Assembly: GCF_900184815.1 (NCBI RefSeq)
Contig: NZ_FXXQ01000001.1
Span: 124,001-188,000 of the forward strand
Reading direction: 5' to 3'
Length of the DNA stretch: 64,000 nucleotides
Source of the DNA: Boseongicola aestuarii
GTDB lineage: Bacteria; Pseudomonadota; Alphaproteobacteria; Rhodobacterales; Rhodobacteraceae
The notes beneath the pieces are model-generated. The model ran no database searches. It was not told where the DNA came from and was given only the letters and a program-made list of their open reading frames with translations. A program made the position numbers and the translations under genes. This document shows, piece by piece, positions 26,308 to 35,420 of this stretch (within the stretch, counting starts at the first letter, position 1; each line of letters opens with the position of its first letter).

Positions 26308-26564
26308 CGTCATCCCTGATGCTGGCCTGTTTGTGGTGCATTCTGGCGAATGTAATCGCGATGTTTCCGTCCAAGAAAAAGCATTGGCCCGCGGCCTATG
26401 TGCTGATGACCTTTGGCGTGCCGCTTTTGGGGTTTGTTTTCTGGGAAAACGGCATCTGGATCGGTTTTTTGGTGCTCTTGGCCGCGATGTCGATCCTGCG
26501 CTGGCCGGTTGTATTCTTTCTACGCTGGCTGAAAGGTCTGGGGCGCGGCCAGGTCGGGGCTTAG
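26304..26564 (+). CDS. DUF2484-family membrane protein (second copy)
   Basis: 86 residues with the same plan as the first copy: LMLACLWCILANVIAMFP, then YVLMTFGVPLLGFVFWENG and an ILRWPVVFFLRWLK end. The ATG overlaps the previous stop (ATGA), so the two are translationally coupled and may form a complex. Function unknown; a role near peptidoglycan synthesis is suggested only by the family's usual neighbours. Here murB lies about 9 kb away, beyond the acetate genes. It converges with the exonuclease gene with one base between the stops. Confidence 0.8.
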   Translation: MTSSLMLACLWCILANVIAMFPSKKKHWPAAYVLMTFGVPLLGFVFWENGIWIGFLVLLAAMSILRWPVVFFLRWLKGLGRGQVGA

Positions 26565-26565
26565 G

Positions 26566-27978
26566 TCAGGAATTCAGATCGTGCAGCAGGCGCCCATGCT
26601 TCTGGGTTTGTTCGATCAGCGCACCGAAGGTCAGAATGCCTTTGCCCTGAAGAAGCGGCAGCAGTTTCACCAGCACTTCGGCGGTCGCCTTTGCGTCACC
26701 TATGGCAGTATGGCGATCGTCTTCAGAGATGGCGATGTTCAGGCGGTTCGCCAGTGCGTCAAGCGAGTGGTCGTCGTTTGTGCCGAAGACGACGGCGGAC
26801 AAAAGCACCGTGTCCAGAACCGGGTGTGTCCAGTCCACGTCCATTTCCGCTTGGAACCGACGCAGTAGGCCGATGTCAAAGGGAGCATTGTGCGCGACGA
26901 GGACGGCATTTCGGGCGAAGTGATGCAGGGCGCGGCCCGCCGTGGCGATGTCGGGAGCGCCTTTGACGTGGTCGTCGGTGACTTTGTGGATCCGGGTTGA
27001 GGCCGGTGGGATCGGGCGGCCGGGATTGATGTAGGTGTCGAGGCGTTCGCCTTCGACGATCCGCCCGTTCAGCACGCGGACCGCGCCGATTTGAACGATG
27101 GCATCGGTTTCAACGGAAAGTCCGGTGGTTTCGGTGTCGAAGGGGACAAAGCAGAGGTCCGACAGGGGCGTGTCCTTGATCTCGCGGGTTTCCGCGGTGT
27201 TCATCAGGTCGAAGTCGAAGACAAGCGGACGTGGGGCATGAGGCTGGATTTGGTCGGGCGTGGGTTCGATGAAGACCATGTGGCCGTCGGTTCCAAGGGC
27301 TTTGAGGCGGGCGGCGAAGGTGTTTTTGCCGTCGGTGTCAGTCAGTTTGAAGGGAACCTCGCCGGAAGTTTTGGTGAGAGTGTTTTTGGCTGCCAGGTAG
27401 CCTGTCAGGTCGAAGTAGTCCGAGAGGGGCGCTTTGAGGCGTGGCGGTGCTATCTGGGACAGGACGCCTGCGGCCTGGCCGTCGTAGAGCACGATTTCGT
27501 CCGACGGATTTAGGAGCAGGGTGGCGATGGGGATTTCGGTCAGAAGCTTGGTCAGGCGTTCGCTTTCGCTGCGCAGGCGTTGGGTTTCGCGGGCGACTTT
27601 TGACGCTGTATCCATGACGGAAGTGCTGACCGATTGGGTCAGGGCGGCGGCGGCAGGGGCGAGGTCCCCGAGGTAGCGGGCGGTGTCTTCGTCGACGGGG
27701 GTTTCGACGTCAGAATGTGCGGAGAGGCGCAGGTGGGCGGAGAGACGGTTGATGGGCTTGGCGACGTTTTCGTCAAACAGTAGCCACACCGCCAGCGCGA
27801 GTCCGGTGTTGAGGAAGACGAAGATGACGAAGGTGGTGATGAACGGCGCTTGGGGCAGGGTGTCGTTGGCGCGCGACCATCCGAAGGCCAGTGCCGCCGC
27901 CGCCAGCGCGGCCCCGCCTGCTGCCAGAAGGCAGAAAAACAGGAAGATGCGCAGGCGCAGGGGCAGGCGGGTTAGCAT
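26566..27978 (-). CDS. membrane-anchored DEDDh 3'-5' exonuclease with HAMP/PAS-like sensor region
   Basis: 470 residues. Two membrane helices at about 10-33 and 45-68 lead into a HAMP-like segment, a coiled coil (SKVARETQRLRSESERL) and a PAS-like region around residues 150-235. The C-terminal third is a DnaQ-type exonuclease: FDTETTGL with Asp 281 and Glu 283, HNAPFDIGLL, and HTAIGDAKAT with the final His/Asp. This is the architecture of a histidine-kinase sensor with the kinase replaced by an exonuclease. It is the last gene of the minus-strand acetate module, 3 bases after the preceding stop. A role degrading a signalling or short RNA nucleotide is inference only. Confidence 0.85.
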   Translation of the reverse strand: MLTRLPLRLRIFLFFCLLAAGGAALAAAALAFGWSRANDTLPQAPFITTFVIFVFLNTGLALAVWLLFDENVAKPINRLSAHLRLSAHSDVETPVDEDTARYLGDLAPAAAALTQSVSTSVMDTASKVARETQRLRSESERLTKLLTEIPIATLLLNPSDEIVLYDGQAAGVLSQIAPPRLKAPLSDYFDLTGYLAAKNTLTKTSGEVPFKLTDTDGKNTFAARLKALGTDGHMVFIEPTPDQIQPHAPRPLVFDFDLMNTAETREIKDTPLSDLCFVPFDTETTGLSVETDAIVQIGAVRVLNGRIVEGERLDTYINPGRPIPPASTRIHKVTDDHVKGAPDIATAGRALHHFARNAVLVAHNAPFDIGLLRRFQAEMDVDWTHPVLDTVLLSAVVFGTNDDHSLDALANRLNIAISEDDRHTAIGDAKATAEVLVKLLPLLQGKGILTFGALIEQTQKHGRLLHDLNS

Positions 27979-27981
27979 GGC

Positions 27982-28500
27982 TCAGGTCTCGCACACCAGT
28001 TTCAGGATCGGATCACCCGCAGGCATTTGTTGCCAGTCGGCGTCGGTGACGGTGCCGTCGGTCGCAAAGGTCGCTCCGTCAATCAGGAGGGCCGAGCGTC
28101 CGCCGGTGCAGTCAAACAGCATCGCGGCGAGATTGACCGGGGACCAGCGACCGAAGAAGTAGAGGTCGGCGAGGCGTTGGTCGGGCAGGTTCTCGTTGGT
28201 TTGCGCGGTGGCGGTATCAACGGCGACAAAGCGTTTCGTGTAGGGCCAAAGTTGCGTCCAGGGGCGGCCCCAGCTTTGTTCGTCGACGGTCATGGCGATG
28301 GTGATGCCTTCCGGGAGCGTCTCGGCGGTGCGATCGAACCATGTGTATTCATTGGAGATTGTCATGCCGAGCATACCGAGGCCCGCGGCGACGGGCAAGA
28401 TCCATTTGGGCAGGCGTTTGCCAGTGATCGTGTTGAGAAACATGGCGATCCCGGCGCAGGCGAGTCCGGCAAAGACGGTGGCGATCAGTTCTATGAACAT
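27982..28500 (-). CDS. small membrane protein of unknown function in the acetate module
   Basis: 172 residues. Two N-terminal helices (about 5-22 and 35-50) are followed by a soluble domain with TWFDRTAETLPEGI, GRPWTQLWPYTKRFVA and a C-terminal Cys pair region. I do not recognise the family. It is packed between the nucleotidyltransferase (4 bases upstream) and the exonuclease (3 bases downstream), so it is almost certainly co-translated with them and may help assemble them at the membrane. Confidence 0.75.
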   Translation of the reverse strand: MFIELIATVFAGLACAGIAMFLNTITGKRLPKWILPVAAGLGMLGMTISNEYTWFDRTAETLPEGITIAMTVDEQSWGRPWTQLWPYTKRFVAVDTATAQTNENLPDQRLADLYFFGRWSPVNLAAMLFDCTGGRSALLIDGATFATDGTVTDADWQQMPAGDPILKLVCET

Positions 28501-28504
28501 GGGG

Positions 28505-30325
28505 TTATCCTAAGGCTCCTTTGCCTGAACCTACTGCGGATTGCATGGTTTTGACCACGACGAAGGCATCGCGCAGGTGACTGCGTTCGAAGTCGGAAAG
28601 TGCGGACGGGTCGAGGTAGTTCGTTGGCTTCTGACCGGTTTTGATTTCGGCGGTCTGGTGTTCAAGGCGCATGGTGGCGATGAGGTCGTAGGCGTCGAGA
28701 AGGTCGGCGCCGCCGGATTTTGAGACGACGCCCTTGTCAATAGCAGCGGTGAGGCGTGCGCGGGTGTTCACGGCGCGAAGCTGGCCTTGGAGAGCGTAGA
28801 CGCGCCCCAAGTCGACAACCGGCACGACGCCGTTGTGTTTGAGGTCAAGCTGGTTGCGGTGATCGCCCGAACGGATCGTGGCGAGGCCGCGCAGAAGGCC
28901 AAGGGGCGGTTGGTGTTTAAGAGAGTTCGAGATCATGTGTGCGGTGAAGATCGAGTTCTTCGTCGCGCGGTTCAGCGTGTCTGATTGCAGGTCTTCAAAC
29001 AGGGTTTCGTCGCCGCCGATAGGGCGCAGATCGAACATGACCGAGGCCAGCATTTGCGCTTCGGGGTCGGGGTTGGCGATCCAGCCGCGGAAGTAGTCGC
29101 GCCAGACTTTGAGCGGTTGGCACCAGCGCGGGTTGGTTGCCATCATGTCGCCGGGGCAGAAAAAATATCCGCAGGTGTCGAGGCCTTCGCTGACGAATTT
29201 GGCGAGCTCCGCGAAGTAGGGCAGGTCGGTGTCTTTGACGTCATCGGAAAGGATCAGGCAGTTGTCCTGATCGGAGACGCCGGTTTGTTCCTGTCGCCCC
29301 TGACTGCCGCAGGCCAGCCAGAGGTAAGGCACGGGAGGCGCCCCCAGTTCGGCTTCGGCCAGTTTCAGCAGGCGGCGTGTCGCGGCGTCGGCGATGTCGG
29401 TGATGAGGCGGGTGACGACCTCGTGGCGGTTGCCGGTTTCGACCAGTTGCACCAGCAGTTGCGGGATATCAGCGGTGGCGCGGGCCATTTCTTCCGCATT
29501 GGCCGCTTTCGCGACGCGGCCCACGAGATCGGCAGAGGACATGGCTTGCGCGCGGGTGAGGTCGGTTTGCGTCACGATGCCGACGAGGTTTGCGCCATCC
29601 ACGATGGGGATATGACCGATGCCGCGTTCGACCATGAGGTGCAAAACGTCCGTCACGAGCGCTTTGGGGCCAAGCGTCAGGGGGGCGGCGGTCATGATTG
29701 TCGAAATGGCTGCCTCGGGGTCGTGGCCTTCGACGACCACGCGGCCATTCATGTCGCGCAGGGTGACGATGCCGCGAAAGGCGGCGTCGTCCGCGATGCA
29801 GACGGACGAAATCCGGCGATCGCGCATTTCCCTGGCCGCCTCGCGGATGGGTGTATCGGGAGTACAGGTGACGGGATCGCGGCTCATCAGTTTTTCGACC
29901 GGCATGGTCGTAAGGTCTTTGCCGTCGGCGCGTTTGTCGTGGCGGCGATTGAAGAAGCGGGCGACGGGGGCGTGGGTGCCGATCAACTTGAACAGCGTCG
30001 TCGAAGGCACGACGATCATCGTGGCGTTGTTTGAAATGGTGGCTGTGCGGGTGGCCTCTCCGCCGCGCAGAAGTGCGCGTTCACCAAAGGAATTGCGTGG
30101 GCCGAGGAGGGAAAGCTGGACGCCGGTTTCGTCGGTGATTTCGACCTCGCCTTCGACGATCACATAGAGGTTTGTGACGGTATCGCCGATAGTGAAAACC
30201 GTTTCACCTGTGGGAAAGGTTCGTGCGTCAATCTTATCTGCCAAAGCGGCCAGCGCCGTGTCGGGCAGGTTGTCGTAGGGGTGCACAGAGGCGAGAAACT
30301 GGGTCAGCGGTCCCGGAAGGGGCAT
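28505..30325 (-). CDS. cNMP-binding/CBS/DUF294 putative nucleotidyltransferase
   Basis: 606 residues from the ATG at 30325. In order: a cyclic-nucleotide-binding domain (about 15-125, with FGERALLRGGEATRTATI), a CBS pair (about 145-265), and a GlnD-like nucleotidyltransferase domain with ACGSQGRQEQTGVSDQDN, whose GS and Asp pair are the catalytic signature, then the DUF294 C-terminal helical domain. Proteins of this type accompany acetate-type symporters in many proteobacteria and are thought to regulate them; target and nucleotide are unknown. Longer in-frame starts exist but run into the hairpin region before the gene. Confidence 0.88.
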   Translation of the reverse strand: MPLPGPLTQFLASVHPYDNLPDTALAALADKIDARTFPTGETVFTIGDTVTNLYVIVEGEVEITDETGVQLSLLGPRNSFGERALLRGGEATRTATISNNATMIVVPSTTLFKLIGTHAPVARFFNRRHDKRADGKDLTTMPVEKLMSRDPVTCTPDTPIREAAREMRDRRISSVCIADDAAFRGIVTLRDMNGRVVVEGHDPEAAISTIMTAAPLTLGPKALVTDVLHLMVERGIGHIPIVDGANLVGIVTQTDLTRAQAMSSADLVGRVAKAANAEEMARATADIPQLLVQLVETGNRHEVVTRLITDIADAATRRLLKLAEAELGAPPVPYLWLACGSQGRQEQTGVSDQDNCLILSDDVKDTDLPYFAELAKFVSEGLDTCGYFFCPGDMMATNPRWCQPLKVWRDYFRGWIANPDPEAQMLASVMFDLRPIGGDETLFEDLQSDTLNRATKNSIFTAHMISNSLKHQPPLGLLRGLATIRSGDHRNQLDLKHNGVVPVVDLGRVYALQGQLRAVNTRARLTAAIDKGVVSKSGGADLLDAYDLIATMRLEHQTAEIKTGQKPTNYLDPSALSDFERSHLRDAFVVVKTMQSAVGSGKGALG

Positions 30326-30349
30326 GAGGTCGGCCTTTGTGTTGAAGTA

Positions 30350-30421
30350 GTCCTGCCCACAATGCTGCGGGCAGGACGGAATTTGAAGGCGGGAGACCGT
30401 AGCCGGGGGGCTGCGGTCTCC
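30350..30421 (-). terminator. two tandem hairpins between symporter and nucleotidyltransferase genes
   Basis: Read on the minus strand, a 12-bp stem (30410-30421 with 30392-30403, one G-U-type pair, 6-base loop) lies 10 bases after the symporter stop, and a perfect 9-bp stem (30369-30377 with 30350-30358) follows. Neither has a T-run. They may attenuate transcription into the downstream regulatory genes or protect the symporter mRNA end. Confidence 0.6.
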
Positions 30422-30431
30422 GCGCGGGGTC

Positions 30432-32219
30432 TTAGTGACCTTCGACCGCGGCGCCAGAGCCACGCGGGATGCGCACGCTTTGGACGAGGTCCTTGATCTC
30501 CTGCGGTGTTTCCTTGGTCATGCCGGCGACGACATAGGCCACAAGGAAGTTCACCGCGGCACCAATTGCACCAAACGAGGTTGACTTGATCGGTCCAAGG
30601 AGCGGGTCAGCATCCGTGAACGAATTGGTGTCCGGAATGAAGAACCAGCCCTTGTGCAGGAAGATATACAGAAGCGTCACGACGAGGCCTGCAAGCATAC
30701 CAGCCACCGCACCGTAGTTGTTGATGCGTGTCGAGAAGATACCCATCATCAGTGCGGGGAAGATCGAAGCCGCCGCCAGACCAAAGGCCAGAGCAACCGT
30801 CTGGGCTGCAAAGCCCGGTGGGTTGAGGCCCAGGATCACGGCCACCACAATCGCGGCTGCCATCGAGATACGGGCTGCGAGCAGTTCCGATTTCTCTGAC
30901 ATGTTCGGGGTCAGCTGACCCTTCAGCAAGTCATGGCTCACCGCCGACGAGATCGCCAGCAACAGACCAGCCGCTGTGGACAGCGCTGCTGCCAGACCAC
31001 CCGCTGCGACCAGACCGATGACCCAGCCGGGAAGGCTTGCGATTTCGGGGTTGGCCAATACGAGGATGTCGCGGTTGAAGTTGGTCAGCTCGTTACCGGC
31101 CCAACCGTTTGCTTCTGCCTTGGCTTGCAGATCGGCGTTGGCATCGTTGTAGTACTGGATTTTGCCGTCGCCGTTCTTGTCTTCCCAACCGAGAAGACCT
31201 GTTTTCTGCCAGGTTTCCATCCAGGCGTATTCAGGATCGGTTTCGATCTGCTGAACGCTGACCGCTTCGCCGTCCGTGCCGTTTGGCCACATCAGTTCCG
31301 AGATGTTCAGACGCGCCATCGCACCAACAGCCGGGGCTGTGAGGTAAAGAAGGGCGATGAACACCAGCGTCCAGCCAGCCGACCAGCGGGCGTCAGACAC
31401 TTTTGGCACCGTAAAGAAGCGCATGATGACGTGGGGCAAACCTGCGGTGCCGATCATCAGGGACAGGGTGAAGAGCACCATGTTGATGGTCGAGCCGTGC
31501 GCGGCTGTATATTCGGCAAAGCCAAGGTCGGTGACGATCTGGTCGAGTTTCGCCAGAAGTGGTTCACCGGAGGCCGTATGCTCGCCAAAAAGGCCAAGTG
31601 CCGGGATCGGGTTGCCCGTCAGTTGCAGCGAGATGAAGACCGCCGGGATCGTGTAGGCGGTGATCAGCACGCAATATTGCGCGACCTGTGTGTATGTCAC
31701 GCCTTTCATGCCGCCGAAAACGGCGTAGGCGAACACAACGCAGGAGCCGATGAGAAGACCCCAGAAGGCGTCGATCTCAAGGAAGCGACCAAAGGCAATG
31801 CCCACGCCCTGCATCTGACCGATCACATAGGTGATGGAGGCCACCAGAAGGCAGATCACAGCCACCATGCGCGCGGATTTCGAATAGAACCGGTCGCCGA
31901 TGAACTCGGAGACTGTGAACTTGCCAAACTTGCGTAGGTAAGGTGCCAGAAGCAGTGCCAGAAGCACATAACCGCCTGTCCAGCCCATCAGGAAGGATGA
32001 GTTGTCATAGCCGGTGAAGGCGATGAGGCCCGCCATCGAGATGAACGAGGCTGCCGACATCCAGTCAGCCGCTGTCGCCATACCGTTGGTGACCGGGTGA
32101 ACGCCGCGACCCGCAGCGTAGAATTCGGCCGTCGACCCTGCCCGGGCCCAGACCGCGATGCCGATGTAGAGCGCGAAGGATGCGCCGACAAACAGCAGGT
32201 TGAGAGTAAACTGATCCAT
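30432..32219 (-). CDS. sodium:solute symporter, acetate/carboxylate type (ActP-like, VC_2705 subfamily)
   Basis: 595 residues with about thirteen helices of the SSS fold. Family blocks include GRGVHPVTNGMATAADWMSAASFISMAG near the N-terminus (residues 35-60) and SLMIGTAGLPHVIMRFFTV. The large-subunit type works with a small DUF4212 partner, encoded directly upstream. A soluble insertion at about 318-385 contains an EF-hand-like loop (DKNGDGKIQYYN, 347-358). The position in an operon with acs argues for acetate or a related short carboxylate. It starts 4 bases after the DUF4212 stop. Confidence 0.92.
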   Translation of the reverse strand: MDQFTLNLLFVGASFALYIGIAVWARAGSTAEFYAAGRGVHPVTNGMATAADWMSAASFISMAGLIAFTGYDNSSFLMGWTGGYVLLALLLAPYLRKFGKFTVSEFIGDRFYSKSARMVAVICLLVASITYVIGQMQGVGIAFGRFLEIDAFWGLLIGSCVVFAYAVFGGMKGVTYTQVAQYCVLITAYTIPAVFISLQLTGNPIPALGLFGEHTASGEPLLAKLDQIVTDLGFAEYTAAHGSTINMVLFTLSLMIGTAGLPHVIMRFFTVPKVSDARWSAGWTLVFIALLYLTAPAVGAMARLNISELMWPNGTDGEAVSVQQIETDPEYAWMETWQKTGLLGWEDKNGDGKIQYYNDANADLQAKAEANGWAGNELTNFNRDILVLANPEIASLPGWVIGLVAAGGLAAALSTAAGLLLAISSAVSHDLLKGQLTPNMSEKSELLAARISMAAAIVVAVILGLNPPGFAAQTVALAFGLAAASIFPALMMGIFSTRINNYGAVAGMLAGLVVTLLYIFLHKGWFFIPDTNSFTDADPLLGPIKSTSFGAIGAAVNFLVAYVVAGMTKETPQEIKDLVQSVRIPRGSGAAVEGH

Positions 32220-32223
32220 TTTC

Positions 32224-32484
32224 TTATTCCTCGTCCACGCCGTGCTCTTGGTCGAGCTTGTTCATCCGCCAGGCGTAAAAGAAAATCAGCGCCAGGAAGA
32301 CCAGGATCGAGCCTTGCTGGGCGAACCAGAAGCCAAGATCGGTACCGCCGACGGAAATGCCGGACAGCAGCGGGCGCAGGACGATCCCAAACCCGAAAGA
32401 GACCAGCGCCCAGATCGCGAGGTTGATCATAATAAGACGCACATTGGCACTCCAATAGGCGTTGTTTTCATCGTCTTGGGACAT
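32224..32484 (-). CDS. DUF4212 small subunit of the sodium:solute symporter
   Basis: 86 residues from the ATG at 32484, with a strong GGGAGG ribosome site 8 bases upstream. Two helices (LIMINLAIWALVSFGFGIVL and FWFAQQGSILVFLALIFFYAW) and an N-terminal YWSANVRL motif define the family. It pairs with the VC_2705-type symporter and lies directly before it. Confidence 0.92.
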   Translation of the reverse strand: MSQDDENNAYWSANVRLIMINLAIWALVSFGFGIVLRPLLSGISVGGTDLGFWFAQQGSILVFLALIFFYAWRMNKLDQEHGVDEE

Positions 32485-32542
32485 GAGTGAACCTCCCTCT
32501 ATGTAGTTCCCAGCGGCCCGAAAGGACCATCTTCTTCGAGCC

Positions 32543-33217
32543 TTACGCCGTGGCTTTGGACACAACGAAACTCAGGTCAGAGGCGATCTGGTCGATCGCT
32601 CCGATGGCGGTGACGCGGGCAAGGACGCCTGCGTTGTCGTAGTAGGTGATCAGCGGAGCGGTTTCCGCATGATAGGCTTGCAAACGCTGCGCGACGGTTT
32701 CCGCGTTGTCGTCGGCGCGGCGTTTCATGTCGGTGCCTCCGCACTTGTCGCAGGTGCCGGTTTTCGCCGTGGGTTTGAAGTTGTCGTGATAGCCTTCGCC
32801 GCAGTCACCGCAGGTGAAACGGCCCGAGATGCGTTCGACCATTGCGCTGTCGTCGACTTCAAGGCTGATTGCGGCGTTGATCTTCTGGCCGCTGACTTGA
32901 AGGATTGCGTCCAGCGCCTCGGCCTGCGCCAGAGTACGCGGGAAGCCATCGAGGATAACGCCTGCGCCGCAGTCCGGTTCGCCCAGGCGGTCAGCAAGGA
33001 TGGCTGTGACGATCTCGTCTGAGACCAGATCACCGGCTTCCATCACCGCTTTGGCGGCTTTGCCCGCCTTGGTGCCCGCGGCGACGGCGGCGCGCAGAAG
33101 GTCTCCGGTGGAGAGCTGGATGAAGCCGAATTTCTCTTCCAGCATTCTGGCCTGAGTGCCTTTGCCGGCCCCGGGGGGGCCAAGCAGGATGAGAATGGGA
33201 CTTGTGTTTTCTACCAT
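32543..33217 (-). CDS. adk: adenylate kinase with Cys4 zinc LID
   Basis: 224 residues from the ATG at 33217; an ATG at 33229 overlapping the acs stop is an alternative. P-loop GPPGAGKGTQAR, AMP-binding LSTGDLLRAAVA and DGFPRTLAQAE are present, and the LID has CGDC and CDKC, a structural zinc site. It converts AMP and ATP to two ADP. Its coupling to acs (TGATG overlap) fits recycling of the AMP that acetyl-CoA synthetase produces. This family usually has adk in the ribosomal protein operon too, so this may be a second copy. Confidence 0.94.
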   Translation of the reverse strand: MVENTSPILILLGPPGAGKGTQARMLEEKFGFIQLSTGDLLRAAVAAGTKAGKAAKAVMEAGDLVSDEIVTAILADRLGEPDCGAGVILDGFPRTLAQAEALDAILQVSGQKINAAISLEVDDSAMVERISGRFTCGDCGEGYHDNFKPTAKTGTCDKCGGTDMKRRADDNAETVAQRLQAYHAETAPLITYYDNAGVLARVTAIGAIDQIASDLSFVVSKATA

Positions 33218-33228
33218 GGTCCCGTCCA

Positions 33229-35181
33229 TCACGCGTCCGCCCGGTTCATGCGATTGGCGATCAGATCGTCCACCACGGATGGATCGGCCAGTGTCGAGGT
33301 ATCCCCGAGTGCGCCGAAGTCGTCCTCGGCGATCTTGCGCAGGATGCGGCGCATGATCTTACCCGAGCGGGTTTTCGGCAGGCCCGGAGCCCACTGGATC
33401 AGGTCTGGTTTGGCGATTGGGCCGATTTCGGTGCGGACCCAGACTTCGAGTTCCTTGCGCAGCGCGTCGGAAGGTTCCTCGCCGTTCATCAGCGTGACGT
33501 AGGCATAGATGCCTTGACCTTTGACATCGTGCGGATAGCCCACCACGGCGCTTTCGGCGACCTTGGCGTGGGCGACAAGCGCACTTTCAACCTCGGCAGT
33601 GCCCATGCGGTGACCAGAGACGTTGATCACGTCATCGACGCGCCCCGTGATCCAGTAGTCGCCGTCTTCGTCGCGCCGACAGCCGTCGCCCGAGAAGTAA
33701 TAGCCTTTGTAGTCGCCGAAATAGGTTTTCTCGAAACGCTCGTGATCGCCCCAGACAGTGCGCATCTGGCCGGGCCAGCTGTCGGCGATACAAAGCACAC
33801 CTTCAACGCCATTACCTTCGACGACCTCGCCGCTGGTGGGTTCCAGAACAACGGGATGGACGCCGAAGAAGGGCTGTTGCGCAGCGCCCGGTTTCAGCTT
33901 GGTGGCGCCGGGCAAGGGGGTCAGCATGTGACCGCCGGTTTCGGTCTGCCAGAAGGTGTCGACGATGGGGCAGTTTCCCTTGCCGACGACCTCGTTGTAC
34001 CAGTTCCAGGCTTCCGGGTTGATCGGCTCTCCCACGGATCCGAGAACGCGCAGGTCGGACAGATCGTGCTTTTCGACCCATTCCTTGCCAGCCCCCATAA
34101 GAGCGCGAATGGCGGTCGGGGCGGTGTAGAACTGGTTTACCTTGTGCTTGGCGCAAACTTCCCAGAAGCGGCCCGCGTCGGGGAAGGTCGGCACGCCTTC
34201 GAACATGATCGTCGTCGCGCCGTTGGCGAGCGGGCCATAGACGATATAGCTGTGTCCCGTGACCCAGCCGACGTCTGCGGTGCACCAGAAGACATCGCCC
34301 TCGTGATAGTCAAAAACGATCTCGTGGGTCATGGCCGCATAGACGAGGTAGCCGCCTGTAGTGTGGACGACGCCTTTGGGCTGACCGGTCGAGCCGGAGG
34401 TGTAGAGGATGAACAGCGGGTCTTCGGCGTTCATTTCCTGCGGAGGGCAGTCGTCGGAGGCTTCCGCCATCAGCGCGTTGCAGTCGTAGTCGCGGTCGGT
34501 CCATGTGGTCTGGCCGCCAGTGCGCTTGACCACAAGACATTTCAAGCCTTCCTTGCAGTGCAGAAGGGCGGTGTCGGTGTTGGATTTAAGAGGCGTTTCT
34601 CGTCCGCCTCGGGGCGCGTAATCTGCGGTGATGACGACTTTGGCGTCACAGCCATTGATGCGCGCCCCAAGCGCGTCCGGGGAGAAACCAGCAAAAACAA
34701 TAGAGTGGATCGCACCAATGCGCGTGCAGGCCAGCATGGCGTAGGCGGCTTCGGGGATCATCGGGAGGTAGATGATGACGCGATCGCCGCGTGCTACGCC
34801 GAGGTCTTTCAGGACGTTGGCCATCTTGCTGACCGAGCGGTGAAGATCGGCGTAAGTGATGTGTTGGGCGTCTTCCTTGGTCGGATCGTCGGGCTCCCAG
34901 ATGATCGCGGTCTGGTTGCCGCGTTCCGCGAGATGGCGATCGATGCAGTTGGCCGAGACGTTCAGGGCGCCGTCTTCGAACCAGCGGATGTCGATGTTGC
35001 CGGGAGTGAAGGAGGTGTTTTTGACCTTCGTGAAGGGTTTGATCCAGTCGATACGCTGGCCGTGTTCGGCCCAGAACGTGTCGGGATCGTTGACCGACGC
35101 GGCATAGAGCCGGGCGTAGTCGTCAGCGGTCACATGCGGTGATTTCTGCACGTCTTGCGTGGATGGTGTTTGGGTCGTCAT
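33229..35181 (-). CDS. acs: acetyl-CoA synthetase
   Basis: 650 residues from the ATG at 35181, which has a strong GGAGGAGG ribosome site. It activates acetate to acetyl-CoA with release of AMP and PPi. Motifs seen: [12 protein letters not shown] (ATP loop), the WWQTETGG-type [39 protein letters not shown] and the C-terminal [11 protein letters not shown] with the Lys that is normally acetylated. It is the first gene of the minus-strand module. A 400-base AT-rich promoter region with a perfect palindrome lies upstream. Confidence 0.97.
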   Translation of the reverse strand: MTTQTPSTQDVQKSPHVTADDYARLYAASVNDPDTFWAEHGQRIDWIKPFTKVKNTSFTPGNIDIRWFEDGALNVSANCIDRHLAERGNQTAIIWEPDDPTKEDAQHITYADLHRSVSKMANVLKDLGVARGDRVIIYLPMIPEAAYAMLACTRIGAIHSIVFAGFSPDALGARINGCDAKVVITADYAPRGGRETPLKSNTDTALLHCKEGLKCLVVKRTGGQTTWTDRDYDCNALMAEASDDCPPQEMNAEDPLFILYTSGSTGQPKGVVHTTGGYLVYAAMTHEIVFDYHEGDVFWCTADVGWVTGHSYIVYGPLANGATTIMFEGVPTFPDAGRFWEVCAKHKVNQFYTAPTAIRALMGAGKEWVEKHDLSDLRVLGSVGEPINPEAWNWYNEVVGKGNCPIVDTFWQTETGGHMLTPLPGATKLKPGAAQQPFFGVHPVVLEPTSGEVVEGNGVEGVLCIADSWPGQMRTVWGDHERFEKTYFGDYKGYYFSGDGCRRDEDGDYWITGRVDDVINVSGHRMGTAEVESALVAHAKVAESAVVGYPHDVKGQGIYAYVTLMNGEEPSDALRKELEVWVRTEIGPIAKPDLIQWAPGLPKTRSGKIMRRILRKIAEDDFGALGDTSTLADPSVVDDLIANRMNRADA

Positions 35182-35420
35182 GATGTCCTCCTCCGTCGGC
35201 GCCAACTTGATCCGCAGGGACTTGAAGCGGAGAGCGCCTGGTTTCAGACGTTAATGAAATTTGTAAAATTCAGAAATATCTCGGCTGAGTTGATTAAATT
35301 TTCTTGTAAATGAATTTCGATAATTCCTTTTTTGGTTGTGAAGTACTTTACTAATCACGAATTTGTGTAGTCTTTTCCGTGTTCTAGCGAAACGGCTTTC
35401 GGGCCGGCGCCGCGCAATTT

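Noticed and set aside
33202-35142. Open frame of over 600 codons antisense to acs
   Set aside because: Produced by GC-rich third positions of acs; no ribosome site, no recognisable domain, and the sense strand has full Acs motifs.
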